Shown piece after piece: positions 9,564 through 18,453 of a stretch of DNA of 46,201 nucleotides. Position 1 is the first letter of the stretch. Each line of letters begins with the position of its first letter. The notes beneath the pieces are model-generated. The model did no database searches, was not told the DNA's origin, and saw nothing but the letters and a program-made list of their open reading frames with translations. Made by a program: the position numbers and the translations under genes. This DNA comes from Clostridiaceae bacterium. GTDB lineage: Bacteria > Bacillota > Clostridia > Lachnospirales > Lachnospiraceae. The stretch spans positions 1 through 46,201 of the forward strand of contig CABIXM010000027.1 of the NCBI GenBank assembly GCA_902362725.1, in the 5' to 3' direction.

Positions 9564-9606
9564 GTTATAGTCCTTTTTGTTAGCACTGTCAAGAGGTGAG
9601 TGCTAA
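9564..9606 (-). promoter_or_regulatory. hsp20 promoter overlapped by a CIRCE (HrcA) operator
   Basis: The CIRCE element is at 9580-9606: TTAGCACTG, 9 nt, GAGTGCTAA, one mismatch from the TTAGCACTC-N9-GAGTGCTAA consensus. On the minus strand TTGACA (9587-9592) lies inside it, 17 bp from TATAAC (9564-9569). HrcA binding would block the -35. In addition, a perfect 10-bp inverted repeat CCTCTTGACA/TGTCAAGAGG (9549-9558 and 9587-9596) frames the core promoter. Confidence 0.93.
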
Positions 9607-9672
9607 TTTTTTTGTGAAAAATTTGTGAACGCTATAAGCTGTGCATGGCGTATCCCTAAAGCTATTGTCATG

Positions 9673-10158
9673 TCAAATATGAAACATCTCCCTGCAAATC
9701 ATTTTTCCACATGCTGTTTTAAAAATATTATGATAGACTTTTAAAGCTGCTTCTTTCGATAAGCCATCCTCCATGATGTTTACCAGAAAATCAGCCTCTA
9801 CCAAGATCTGATAATCCATTTCATCAATATTATTATAGGTATGATGATGTGCAATCAAATACTGAACCCGATCAGATACATCCTGATCAAAGCCTAATTC
9901 TCCAAGTAGCTTTTCTGCAATTGCAGGGCCTTCTTTTTCCTGTAATTTTCCATTGCAATTTCCATATTTTTCTTCGCAGAAATGAATTCCAATATCATGT
10001 GTCAAAGCCGCCGCTTCAATGGTAAACAGGCATTTTTTATCCACATTTTCCATTTCCGCTATCAATTTTGCATAACTATGCACTTTGCAAAAATGTTGAA
10101 TTCTCTTTGCATCTCCTCGATATAATTCAATCATTGCCAAATGTAATTTATTTATCAT
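9673..10158 (-). CDS. HD-domain phosphohydrolase
   Basis: A 161-aa protein with an HD metal-dependent phosphohydrolase core. HDIG lies at residues 54-57, preceded by H26/H28 in FCKVHSYAKLI and followed by AHHHTYNNID. The whole protein is the HD domain, so it is a stand-alone enzyme of unknown substrate. GGAGGA precedes the ATG. It follows the Crp/Fnr gene by 69 bp on the same strand and is probably co-transcribed. The stretch from here to 12.6 kb looks more AT-rich than the flanks. Confidence 0.85.
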   Translation of the reverse strand: MINKLHLAMIELYRGDAKRIQHFCKVHSYAKLIAEMENVDKKCLFTIEAAALTHDIGIHFCEEKYGNCNGKLQEKEGPAIAEKLLGELGFDQDVSDRVQYLIAHHHTYNNIDEMDYQILVEADFLVNIMEDGLSKEAALKVYHNIFKTACGKMICREMFHI

Positions 10159-10227
10159 TGAAAGCTTCCTCCTTTTTCACATATAACAGCCTTAAAATTA
10201 ATCCTGTGTTTTCCATGATATAAGATA

Positions 10228-10920
10228 TCACATTTTTATTCTTGTATCTACATCACCGGAAACAGCTAATTCAAAATGATTTCGATTTGTTTTTATAAAG
10301 CCTTCTTTTTGTAATTTTGATATTTCTGTAGACATTGCCGCCCGATCAATACAAAGATAATCCGCCAGCTGCTGCCGGTCAAAAGGAATGTCAAAGGACA
10401 AAGACGAATGTCTGATGGATTCTGCTGACAGATATGACAGTAGTTTATCCCTGGTCGTTCGCTTGCCAACATGCGTGATCTTATCGTTCAGGAGCAGTAT
10501 CTTATTTGCCAGCACACTGACCAGGTTACGAATCAGCTTCTGATGATGTCCGCATGCAGTCGGGCAGGTAACCAGAAGCCTCTGGACATTTAACAGGATA
10601 ATCTCACAATCCTCATCTGCTATCACACTGATATTCAGAACAGCACCCGGACTTGCTGCATAGGGCTCCCCAAAGAAATCACCGACGTGACATTTTGACA
10701 GAATATTCCGATGTCCCCAAAGGTCTTCCTGTATCACAAGAACACAGCCTGACGCTACAAGTCCCATTACCTCAGTAGAATCCCCCGCTCTGAAAATATA
10801 AGCGTCTCGTTCTTTGGAAATGGTTGTTGCCTTTACGCAATGCAATATGGATACTATTTCGTTATCCGTAAGGCCTTTAAAGAAAGGACTGTTTCTCAGG
10901 ATGGGTAAATATTTTTTCAA
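10228..10920 (-). CDS. Crp/Fnr-family transcriptional regulator, divergent from hcp
   Basis: A 230-aa regulator with an N-terminal cyclic-nucleotide-binding fold (about 20-115, including GDFFGEPYAA) and a C-terminal helix-turn-helix (about 150-215, DRQQLADYLCIDRAAMSTEISKLQKEGFI). Few cysteines and no Fnr-type N-terminal cluster are seen. The start is TTG with AAGGAG 5 nt before it. It is divergent from hcp, as HcpR-type regulators are, so nitric oxide or nitrosative control of hcp is the likely job. Its own promoter is TTGACT-17-TATAAT (10968-10996), and a 13-bp palindrome lies over the transcription start. Confidence 0.88.
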   Translation of the reverse strand: MKKYLPILRNSPFFKGLTDNEIVSILHCVKATTISKERDAYIFRAGDSTEVMGLVASGCVLVIQEDLWGHRNILSKCHVGDFFGEPYAASPGAVLNISVIADEDCEIILLNVQRLLVTCPTACGHHQKLIRNLVSVLANKILLLNDKITHVGKRTTRDKLLSYLSAESIRHSSLSFDIPFDRQQLADYLCIDRAAMSTEISKLQKEGFIKTNRNHFELAVSGDVDTRIKM

Positions 10921-10947
10921 AATCGCTCCTTCTGTTGGGAATCAAAC

Positions 10948-10996
10948 ATACAAGTTGTATTTATTGTATTATAGTTCTAACAGAAACGAAAGTCAA
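10948..10996. promoter_or_regulatory. Divergent Crp/Fnr-hcp control region with palindromic operator
   Basis: The minus-strand promoter is TTGACT (10991-10996), 17 bp, TATAAT (10968-10973). ATACAA-G-TTGTAT at 10948-10960 is a perfect 13-bp palindrome just downstream of that -10, a position suited to autorepression. For hcp on the plus strand it lies upstream of AT-rich -10-like sequences, a position suited to activation. Binding by the adjacent regulator is inferred. Confidence 0.7.
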
Positions 10997-11040
10997 ATGT
11001 TAAAAACCGCTTCAAAATGGAGTGAAAGGAGAATACGAAA

Positions 11041-12645
11041 ATGAATACAAAAATGTTTTGTTATCAGTGTGAACAGACAGTGGGATGCACCGGCTGCACA
11101 GGAAATGCTGGTGTCTGTGGGAAAAAAGCAGATACTGCCAGATTACAGGACGAACTGACCGGGGCATTGATTGGTCTTGCAAGAGTGGTCGACGGCGCAG
11201 AAACCATTTCCAAAAGAACTTCACAAATTATAATGGAAGGACTGTTTACCACCGTTACGAATGTAAGCTTTGATGATACAGCAATTGAAACTATGATACA
11301 AAAAATCAGAGCTGAGAAGGAAAGACTGGTTTCTGATTGCAGCAAATGTCAGTCAACCTGCGGAAAAACCGACGAATACGATATGCAGCAGCTGTGGAAT
11401 GCCAATGAAGATATCCGTTCCCTGAAGTCTCTTATTCTTTTCGGGATTCGCGGAATGGCAGCCTATGCCTATCACGCAAATGTTCTGAATTACGAAGATG
11501 CCGAAGTGAATCGCTTCTTCTGCGAAGCATTATCTCAGATTGGTTATGAAGAAAGTGCGGACGCTCTGCTTCCTACTGTACTGAAAGTAGGAGAAATCAA
11601 CCTGAAGTGTATGGCACTTCTTGATAAGGCAAATACCGAAACCTATGGAACGCCAGAACCAACCGATGTTACGCTCACCATAGAAAAAGGACCTTTTATT
11701 GTCGTGACCGGACATGATCTGAAAGACCTGCAGCTTCTGCTTGAACAGACGGAAGGGAAAGGAATCAACATCTATACGCATGGTGAAATGCTCCCCGCCC
11801 ATGCTTATCCGTTCTTAAAGAAATTTTCACACTTAAAGGGGAATTTTGGAACCGCATGGCAGAATCAGCAGAAAGAGTTTGATCATCTTCCAGCTCCGAT
11901 TCTTTACACTACCAACTGTCTGATGCCGCCCAAAAGCAGCTACGCTGACAGAGTATTTACAACCGAAGTGGTTGCCTTCCCAGGCGCTGTCCATATCGAC
12001 GAGAAGAAAGATTTCACACCGGTCATTGAAAAAGCACTGGAGCTGGGTGGTTACAAAGAAGATCCGATACTCACAGGTATCAACGGCGGTACAAAAGTGA
12101 CCACCGGTTTTGGCCATGCAGCTATCCTGTCCCACGCAGGAACTGTAGTAGACGCCGTAAAATCAGGCGCAATCCGCCATTTCTTCCTGGTTGCAGGCTG
12201 TGATGGTGCTAAGCCAGGTCGGAACTATTATACAGAATTTGTAAAACAGACGCCTTCTGACAGTATGATCCTCACCCTGGCGTGCGGAAAATTCCGTTTC
12301 AATGATCTCGATCTGGGCGAAATCGGCGGGCTGCCGCGACTGATGGATATGGGACAGTGTAATGACGCTTATGGCGCAATCCAGGTTGCCGTGGCACTTG
12401 CGGACGCTTTTGGATGTTCCGTAAATGAGCTTCCGCTTTCCTTCGTTCTCTCTTGGTACGAACAGAAGGCCGTCTGCATCCTGTTAACGCTTCTGCACCT
12501 GGGTATCAAAAACATCCGTCTTGGTCCTTCTCTTCCGGCGTTTTTGTCTCCCAATATTCTGAATTTTCTGGTGGAAAATTATGGAATTGCACCGATTACT
12601 ACACCGGAGGAAGACATCAAAACACTGCTGAACCCTAACAAATAA
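11041..12645 (+). CDS. hcp: Hydroxylamine reductase (hybrid-cluster protein)
   Basis: A 534-aa hybrid-cluster protein with hydroxylamine and NO reductase activity, used in anaerobes to detoxify nitrosative stress. N-terminal cysteines C7, C10, C19 and C26 bind the cubane cluster. Downstream C/E/H ligands of the hybrid cluster occur in GINGGTKVTTGFGHAAILSHAG, VAGCDGAKPGR and LTLACGKFRF. Full length. AAAGGAG lies 9 nt before the ATG. Divergent from a Crp/Fnr regulator, the usual arrangement with HcpR. Single gene with a strong terminator after it. Confidence 0.97.
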   Translation: MNTKMFCYQCEQTVGCTGCTGNAGVCGKKADTARLQDELTGALIGLARVVDGAETISKRTSQIIMEGLFTTVTNVSFDDTAIETMIQKIRAEKERLVSDCSKCQSTCGKTDEYDMQQLWNANEDIRSLKSLILFGIRGMAAYAYHANVLNYEDAEVNRFFCEALSQIGYEESADALLPTVLKVGEINLKCMALLDKANTETYGTPEPTDVTLTIEKGPFIVVTGHDLKDLQLLLEQTEGKGINIYTHGEMLPAHAYPFLKKFSHLKGNFGTAWQNQQKEFDHLPAPILYTTNCLMPPKSSYADRVFTTEVVAFPGAVHIDEKKDFTPVIEKALELGGYKEDPILTGINGGTKVTTGFGHAAILSHAGTVVDAVKSGAIRHFFLVAGCDGAKPGRNYYTEFVKQTPSDSMILTLACGKFRFNDLDLGEIGGLPRLMDMGQCNDAYGAIQVAVALADAFGCSVNELPLSFVLSWYEQKAVCILLTLLHLGIKNIRLGPSLPAFLSPNILNFLVENYGIAPITTPEEDIKTLLNPNK

Positions 12646-12698
12646 AGTTTTAACTGTTCCGTTCCTTCACGGTTACAAGGCTTTCAAATTATCTATAG

Positions 12699-12752
12699 AA
12701 TCAATAAAGCCGATGCAGGATTCAACGTTCGCATCGACTTTATTGATTTTAA
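12699..12752. terminator. Bidirectional terminator between hcp and the RhuM gene
   Basis: AATCAATAAAG-C-CGATGC (12699-12716) pairs with GCATCG-A-CTTTATTGATT (12731-12748) with one internal mismatch. TTTT follows on the plus strand. It serves hcp and may also serve the opposing RhuM gene. Confidence 0.8.
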
Positions 12753-12775
12753 TTATCTTTCACATTTGTAATCAT

Positions 12776-13822
12776 TTACTTCTTCGCGTTCTCTTCCAGT
12801 TCCAGCATATACTTATCAAAATCAGACATGAACAACCTATCCTGTATAACGCGATATTTTTCAAATTCAGTTTCAGCTTTTGCCTTGGCAATCTCAGCAG
12901 TAATTTTGCCTGCATCCTGAAGAACCTCTCTGTCATCAGCCATCAGGAACAAATCCAGTCGCTTTGACCAATCCTCCATCGTCATTGGAATGTGACGTTC
13001 TGCACGGTCCTCTGCCAAATCCAGATAAGCAGATACGATACGCTCTAATGAACGCATTTCCTGCTCTGAAAGATAATTCTTAGCAATGCTCACATCACTT
13101 TTTACAATCTTTCCTTCCGGTGCTGACGCCCATGTAGTTAATCCCATGTGTGGCTTATCCGCATCTGCTCGCTCGTAAATCAACTCCGCTGCTGTATGTC
13201 CATGAACTGCATAATGCATCTTGTTCTGCACTTTTGCAAAGAACTGCTTGGTTGTTTTAGCTGTTCGGTCATAATCCAGAGCTGTAGCATAGATGTCCGT
13301 TATCTTCTGATAAAATCTACGCTCAGAGAGGCGGATTTCACGAATCTGCTCAAGCAAACGGTCAAAGTATTCTACTGTAAGCATAGATCCACCATTTTTC
13401 AGGCGTTCATCATCCATGACCCAACCTTTGATGGTGTAGTCCTTCACGATGCCATTGGCCCACTTGCGAAACTGTACTGCTCGCTCATTATTAACCTTGA
13501 AACCGACCGCAATAATCATTTGAAGATTATAATGTTTCGTATCACGAGTGACCTGGCGTGAACCTTCGGTTTGAACTATCCGGAATTTCCGGATAGTTGC
13601 TTCTTCCTCAAGTTCTGAGTCGGAATAAATCTTCTTAATATGCTCATTGATTGTACGAACATCCACATCATACAGTGTGGCCATCATCTTCTGTGTCAGC
13701 CATATATTCTCATCCTCATAGCGCATCTCAATGCTGTCCTGCTGATCACCGATAGATGCAACATAAATCAGGTATTCTGCTGCGCTGGAACGGATGGTTA
13801 TCTCATCTTTTTTCTTTTTCAA
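12776..13822 (-). CDS. RhuM-family protein
   Basis: A 348-aa protein of the virulence RhuM family. Recognisable blocks are IWLTQKMMATLYDVDVRTINEHIKKIY (an HTH-like N-terminal region), RKFRIVQTEGSRQVTRDTKHYNLQMIIAVGFKVNNERAVQFRKWAN, and the C-terminal KVQNKMHYAVHGHTAAELIYERADA. Such genes often travel with type I restriction loci and genomic islands. Biochemical function is unknown. The start is set at a TTG at 13822 because AAGGAGG lies 8 nt upstream; the reading frame is open to 13846. The Shine-Dalgarno sits inside a perfect palindrome AGGAGGCCTCCT. Last gene of the AT-rich island. Confidence 0.85.
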   Translation of the reverse strand: MKKKKDEITIRSSAAEYLIYVASIGDQQDSIEMRYEDENIWLTQKMMATLYDVDVRTINEHIKKIYSDSELEEEATIRKFRIVQTEGSRQVTRDTKHYNLQMIIAVGFKVNNERAVQFRKWANGIVKDYTIKGWVMDDERLKNGGSMLTVEYFDRLLEQIREIRLSERRFYQKITDIYATALDYDRTAKTTKQFFAKVQNKMHYAVHGHTAAELIYERADADKPHMGLTTWASAPEGKIVKSDVSIAKNYLSEQEMRSLERIVSAYLDLAEDRAERHIPMTMEDWSKRLDLFLMADDREVLQDAGKITAEIAKAKAETEFEKYRVIQDRLFMSDFDKYMLELEENAKK

Positions 13823-13879
13823 ATAGGAGGCCTCCTTCCCCAACAAATTACTCTATAATAAACTAATTTCTACATACTC

Positions 13880-15229
13880 TCATCGTCCGTGACAACGCTT
13901 ATACTTCTTTCCGCTTCCGCACGGACACAATTCATTGCGGCCTATCTTCTTCGGCCATTTTACTCTTTTCTGAACCATAATAGGAATTTTTCCATCATAC
14001 ATAAGTTCAAGTTCCCTCAGACGATACAAATATTCAGAGATACCCAATATAGCTTGAAACATATGCATAGCTTCATTTTCAAACTGAAGAAGGTGTTCTG
14101 TTTTCTTTTTTGTTTTGTCTTTCGGATTAGGAATATACGTTATCAGCTGGTCTACTGAATTGTATTCAACATCATTATGACCGATAGCATTTCTCAATTT
14201 CGCATTCACGAATGTTTTCAAAAAGCCTGTGTAAACTTCAGAATCCAAACAGAAATGATATCTTGATGCTTTTGTGAGTTTAATATAGTCCTCCAAAGAA
14301 TTTACATTCTTCTCAATCGGATTCATAGCATTTATATCAGACCTGTATTTAATATTATTGAGCGCTACAGGTATAACCAACAAATTGCCCAATGCCTCAT
14401 AAGCATCCAAATAGAACTGTTTTACGCTATCAAAACTACTTGTTGTAGAACCTTCATGTTCAAAATCAAAAGAGTTCTCTTTGCAGTATTGTATAGCTAG
14501 TGCAGGTATAAGTCTTTGATATACTGTCATAAACTCATCGTAGACCTTATAGACAAGCTCCTGTAATTCTTCAAGGTGGAACCCATCATGAGAATTAAGA
14601 AACTCAATTAAGTTCTTCATTTGTGCTGAATCCATTTTCAATATTCCTGCACTAAATGAAAGATCATTAAGGATATCTTTTCTTAGTGCCGAATAAAGAC
14701 CATGTACCTCAATCATGTGAACAGCTCTCAATGTTTCCGATTCATCTCGACATTGAAAAAACTGACCGGAAAATTCCTTTTAAATCTCTTGGATTAGATG
14801 CTCGCTATTATTTTTCGCTAAGGTAAGAATTCTTTTGTAGTTCTTCCACTTTTTAGCGGTTGCATTTAATTGGGATACAGCTTGTACAAATTCTTCATAA
14901 GAGTCATCTGTCTTCATACAATTCATATATCGAATAAACGGTGTTACTACCAAGCCCTCTAAGTCGGCTGCTTCTGCTTGTTTTGCTGTTGGAAACTCAC
15001 CGGAGCATTCAACAACATAATCCGCGTTCTCGTCCTGAGCATCATCAGCATTATCAAAGGAGAAATTTAAACCCGGACAGTCTTGCCCTATTTTCACTTT
15101 ACCAGACAAAGAAGTTCCACATTTACCGCATGTTACTTCTATCGGGTGTTCCTCTTGCCAGCCAACTTGTAAACGCACTCTAGTAATACATCCACAAACT
15201 TGGCATTTTATAAAAGTATTAAACACCAT
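13880..15229 (-). pseudogene. Zinc-ribbon / HEPN-like / SEC-C protein gene interrupted by an in-frame TAA
   Basis: Two open frames lie in the same phase, 14780-15229 (149 aa) and 13880-14731 (283 aa from a TTG; an ATG is at 14716). They are separated only by TAA at 14780-14782, after which the frame stays open. Read through, the product is about 449 aa. It has an N-terminal zinc ribbon (CxxC at 9-12 and CxxC at 34-37), a helical middle with LRNAIGHND (R and H spaced Rx4H, as in HEPN ribonucleases), and a C-terminal SEC-C zinc motif CPCGSGKKYKRCHGR. The second half has no convincing ribosome binding site of its own. The whole family is not one I can name. Either a nonsense mutation has killed it or two peptides are made. 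Confidence 0.75.
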
Positions 15230-15252
15230 GAAAACTTTCTCCTTTCTCCGGA

Positions 15253-15747
15253 TTATATAAACATGTCATCATTCCAAACAAGTTTTACCAAATCAACGAG
15301 AACAGCAATTCTCTCAGTAATCTCATTCTTACCAAATGGTGCATAAGCTTTAAATCCAAGAGAATTATCAGCAATAAATTTCTTGAATTTAGGGTTATTC
15401 TGGTACGCTAATTCACCAAGTGATTCCGTGTAGATATTGCCTTCGTTAGAGCAATACTTCTTAAGCTTATAATCATATTTTGCATCATTTAAGCTTGCAT
15501 TGATGCTCTTGTGAAGAAGTAATAAAGCACCGATGCTATTTCTCCAACATCTAAAATCATCTTGGTCAGAATACTCTGCCGTAAACCATTCATAATGGTC
15601 TGTAATAATATGCTCAATCTCAAACGGATTCTTTGTTTGAGTATTCACGTAATTACAATAATTTGAGGCAACACCAGTCTGTTCTTCAATATATCCAGTA
15701 ATACGCGCAAGGATATTCTTGATATATTTCTTAGTAATATCTCGCAA
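15253..15747 (-). pseudogene. 3' remnant of a DUF1524 (GmrSD-type HNH) nuclease gene
   Basis: A 164-aa frame that begins on a TTG with no ribosome binding site, 2 bp after the MATE stop codon. It matches only the C-terminal part of DUF262/DUF1524 proteins. FEIEHIITDHYEWF carries the HNH histidine, followed by CWRNSIGALLLLHKSINASLNDAKYDYKLKKY. Full family members are about 550-700 aa, so the N-terminal DUF262 NTPase-like part is missing. The break at 15747 marks an island boundary. Related enzymes cut modified DNA, which makes a lost restriction-type defence gene likely. Confidence 0.72.
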
Positions 15748-15748
15748 A

Positions 15749-17134
15749 TTACAGAGCTTCCGTACCCATTTTTTTCAGCTCCCCGGCCAGGAAAATTCCG
15801 GAAATCACAGCGGCCAGGCAGTCTGCGATGGGGCCCGCGTACATGATACCGTCAATCCCCAGGAACAGGGGCAGGATAACCAATAAGGGCAGCAGGAAAA
15901 TAATCTGCCGGGTCAGAGACAGGAAGGTTCCCTTCTTCGGCTTTCCGATGGAGGAAAAGAAGGTGGAGGACATGGGCTGCAGGTTATTGATAAAGGTAAA
16001 GAACAGGTAAATCCGGAAATACCGCTCCGCAAAGGAAAAGTACAGATCTGACCCATTTCCGAACAGAGCCGTGATCTGTAATGGGAAAATCTGGAACAAA
16101 CAGAAGGCGGTAATACAAATGATCTGTCCTGCCGACAGGCTCAGGAAAATGACCTTCTTTACCCGGTCATAATTTTTCGCGCCGTAATTGAAGCTGGCAA
16201 TGGGCTGCATTCCCTGGGCAATTCCGATACAGAAAGCAAAAAACATAAAGCTGACCTTATTGATAATGCCGGAGCAGGCCAGCGGAATGGCCTCTCCGTA
16301 TACAGACAGGGCGCCGTAATGGCGCAGGGAATTGTTCATAACAATCTGCACCAGCATCATAGCAAGCTGGTTAAAGCACTGAGCCATACCCAGCGTCATG
16401 GCGTAGCCCAGATAAATCATTCTGGGCCGGAGATGCTCTCTGGTAAAGGGTCCTGCCTTATAGTGACGGAGATACCGGAACACCAGAAAGGCAGAGATTA
16501 TCTGGCCGGTGATCGTAGCAAGGGCCGCTCCGGTCATTCCCATCTTGAAGCCGAAAATCAGAATCGGATCCAGAATGGTATTGATGAGAGCTCCGGTCAG
16601 GTTACAGGCCATGGAATAATTGGGGCTTCCGTCTGCCCGGACCAGATGAGCTCCGCCGGAGGTCAGAATCAGAAACGGAAATCCAACGGCTACAATACGT
16701 ACGTATTCCCGGGCCAGTCCCAGGACATTATCCGGCGAACCGAAAAAGATCAGCATGGGATCCAGGAAAAGCTCCGCAATCAGAAACAGCACAATGCCGC
16801 TTCCAAACATCATGACCGCCGCGTTTCCAATGTAATAAAGGGCCTTATCCTTCTCGCCCCGTCCCATGGACAGGTTAAAGGCGGAGGCCGCTCCGATACC
16901 GAACAACAGGGCCAGGGCGGTACAGCTGGTGGTCAGGGGAAAAGCCACATTGGTCGCTGCGTTTCCCAGCTCCCCGATACTGTGGCCGATAAAAATCTGG
17001 TCAACCATATTGTAAAGGGCATTGACCAGCATGGCTACAATGCTGGGAACCGCGAACCTTCGAAGAAGTCGGCCCACCGGTTCTGTGCCCAGAGGATTGA
17101 TCTGTGTTGTATTTGTCTGTGTCATTTCATTCAT
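15749..17134 (-). CDS. MATE-family multidrug/cation exporter
   Basis: A 461-aa inner-membrane antiporter with about 12 hydrophobic segments in two repeats. NPLGTEPVGRLLRRFAVPSIVAMLVNALYNMVDQIFIG is the typical MATE N-terminus, and RADGSPNYSMACNLTGALINTILDPILIF is the conserved loop of the first half. Full length, although its stop codon is directly followed by foreign island DNA. Its own promoter is TTTACA-17-TATAAT (17176-17204). Substrate unknown. Only about 40% alike by eye to the second MATE gene at 35881. Confidence 0.92.
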   Translation of the reverse strand: MNEMTQTNTTQINPLGTEPVGRLLRRFAVPSIVAMLVNALYNMVDQIFIGHSIGELGNAATNVAFPLTTSCTALALLFGIGAASAFNLSMGRGEKDKALYYIGNAAVMMFGSGIVLFLIAELFLDPMLIFFGSPDNVLGLAREYVRIVAVGFPFLILTSGGAHLVRADGSPNYSMACNLTGALINTILDPILIFGFKMGMTGAALATITGQIISAFLVFRYLRHYKAGPFTREHLRPRMIYLGYAMTLGMAQCFNQLAMMLVQIVMNNSLRHYGALSVYGEAIPLACSGIINKVSFMFFAFCIGIAQGMQPIASFNYGAKNYDRVKKVIFLSLSAGQIICITAFCLFQIFPLQITALFGNGSDLYFSFAERYFRIYLFFTFINNLQPMSSTFFSSIGKPKKGTFLSLTRQIIFLLPLLVILPLFLGIDGIMYAGPIADCLAAVISGIFLAGELKKMGTEAL

Positions 17135-17175
17135 CTTCCGTATCCCTTTTCATTTTAAAATAGTCAGTTCATTCT

Positions 17176-17204
17176 ATTATAGCGTTCTTTATCCTCTCTG
17201 TAAA
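17176..17204 (-). promoter_or_regulatory. Promoter of the MATE gene
   Basis: TTTACA (17199-17204), a 17-bp spacer and TATAAT (17176-17181) on the minus strand, about 42 bp before the ATG. Confidence 0.75.
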
Positions 17205-17210
17205 GAAATG

Positions 17211-17259
17211 ACATGAAAAAAGGATTCCGTCAATATACATTGGAATCCTTTTTTCATGT
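17211..17259 (-). terminator. Terminator of the amidohydrolase gene
   Basis: ACATGAAAAAAGGATTCC pairs perfectly with GGAATCCTTTTTTCATGT around a 13-nt loop. The A and T runs lie inside the stem. It overlaps the amidohydrolase stop codon. Confidence 0.75.
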
Positions 17260-18431
17260 TATTTCTCTCGGATTTTATTCCATTTTGTCAATGCGTCTAT
17301 AGCAACCTGCGCATAAATAGCTGCTCCGCTGTGAAGCATCTCATCCTCTACCTGGAAATTACCATTATGTCCGGGACCATGTCCGCCGCCGCCTAAAAAA
17401 TAATAAGCGCTAGGAGCCACATTTCCGAAATCACCAAAATCGTCTCCGGCCATGATTTGTGGATAATCAAACAGCAAATCCGGCGAATCCAGAATCTTCG
17501 CGGCGCTTTCCGCTACAATTTCCATGACTTTCGCATCGTTGATAACCGGCTGTGTGTGAATCTTAAACTGTACCTCTGCGGTACAGCCGTAAGCCGCAGC
17601 TACATTTTCTGCCACTTCCTTTAAAAGCACCGGTATCTTCTCATTCAGTTTCCTCTCAAAATAACGGCAGGTGCCTTCAATGCAGCAGGTATCTGGGATG
17701 ATATTGAAGGCAGTACCACCGCTTATCTTTCCAACAGAAACCACCAGCGGCCACTGAGCCGGAATACGGCGGGATACGATACTCTGCAAGTTAGAAACCA
17801 CCTGGCACATGGCAGTCAATGCATCGCATGATTCCTGCGGGGTTGCGCCATGAGCAGCCTTTCCATGCACGGTAATACCAAACCATGTCGTTGCTGCCAG
17901 AGCCGGCCCCGGACAGCAGCCGATACTGCCTACCTGATAATCTGGGGCACTGTGAATGCCAAAGCACATATCCGCATCTTTCGCGGCGCCTTGGGAAATC
18001 ACTGTCTGCGCGCCCTTGCCATTTTCTTCTCCAGGCTGGAACACAAAACGAACACGACCGGGGAGTTCTTCTTTATATTTATTCAAAATTTTCAGTGCTC
18101 CCAACAGCATCGTTCCATGTGTATCATGTCCGCAGGCGTGCATGATGCCTTCGGTCTGTGACGCATAAGAAAGTCCCGTCGTCTCCTGAATCGGCAGGGC
18201 ATCAATATCCGCACGAAGCAGTATCAGAGGACCGTCCTCCTTTCCCACAAGCTCTGTCATCAAACCCGTGGGCTCAAATCTCTGAAAGGCAATCCCCCAT
18301 TCCTCCAGTTTCCTCGCAAACTGCTCTGTAGTGCGGAATTCCTGCATACTGAGCTCCGGATGCATATGTAAGTCATGCCGGAATTCTGTCAGAAAGGGCT
18401 GCAACTCCAGCGCATCTTTTTTTATATCCAT
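17259..18431 (-). CDS. M20D-family amidohydrolase (hippurate / N-acyl amino acid hydrolase type)
   Basis: A 390-aa zinc metallopeptidase. It shows RHDLHMHPELSMQEFRT, RADIDALPI, MHACGHDTHGTMLLGA (metal ligands) and QPGEENGKGA, and ends with the usual GAAIYAQVAIDAL helix. Members cleave N-acyl or aromatic amides of amino acids such as hippurate, IAA-amino acids or aminobenzoyl-glutamate. AAAAGGAG precedes the ATG. It follows the permease gene by 22 bp, so import of an acylated amino acid followed by hydrolysis is the likely joint task. Confidence 0.92.
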   Translation of the reverse strand: MDIKKDALELQPFLTEFRHDLHMHPELSMQEFRTTEQFARKLEEWGIAFQRFEPTGLMTELVGKEDGPLILLRADIDALPIQETTGLSYASQTEGIMHACGHDTHGTMLLGALKILNKYKEELPGRVRFVFQPGEENGKGAQTVISQGAAKDADMCFGIHSAPDYQVGSIGCCPGPALAATTWFGITVHGKAAHGATPQESCDALTAMCQVVSNLQSIVSRRIPAQWPLVVSVGKISGGTAFNIIPDTCCIEGTCRYFERKLNEKIPVLLKEVAENVAAAYGCTAEVQFKIHTQPVINDAKVMEIVAESAAKILDSPDLLFDYPQIMAGDDFGDFGNVAPSAYYFLGGGGHGPGHNGNFQVEDEMLHSGAAIYAQVAIDALTKWNKIREK

Positions 18432-18453
18432 TCTTCTTCTCCTTTTTTCTTGA

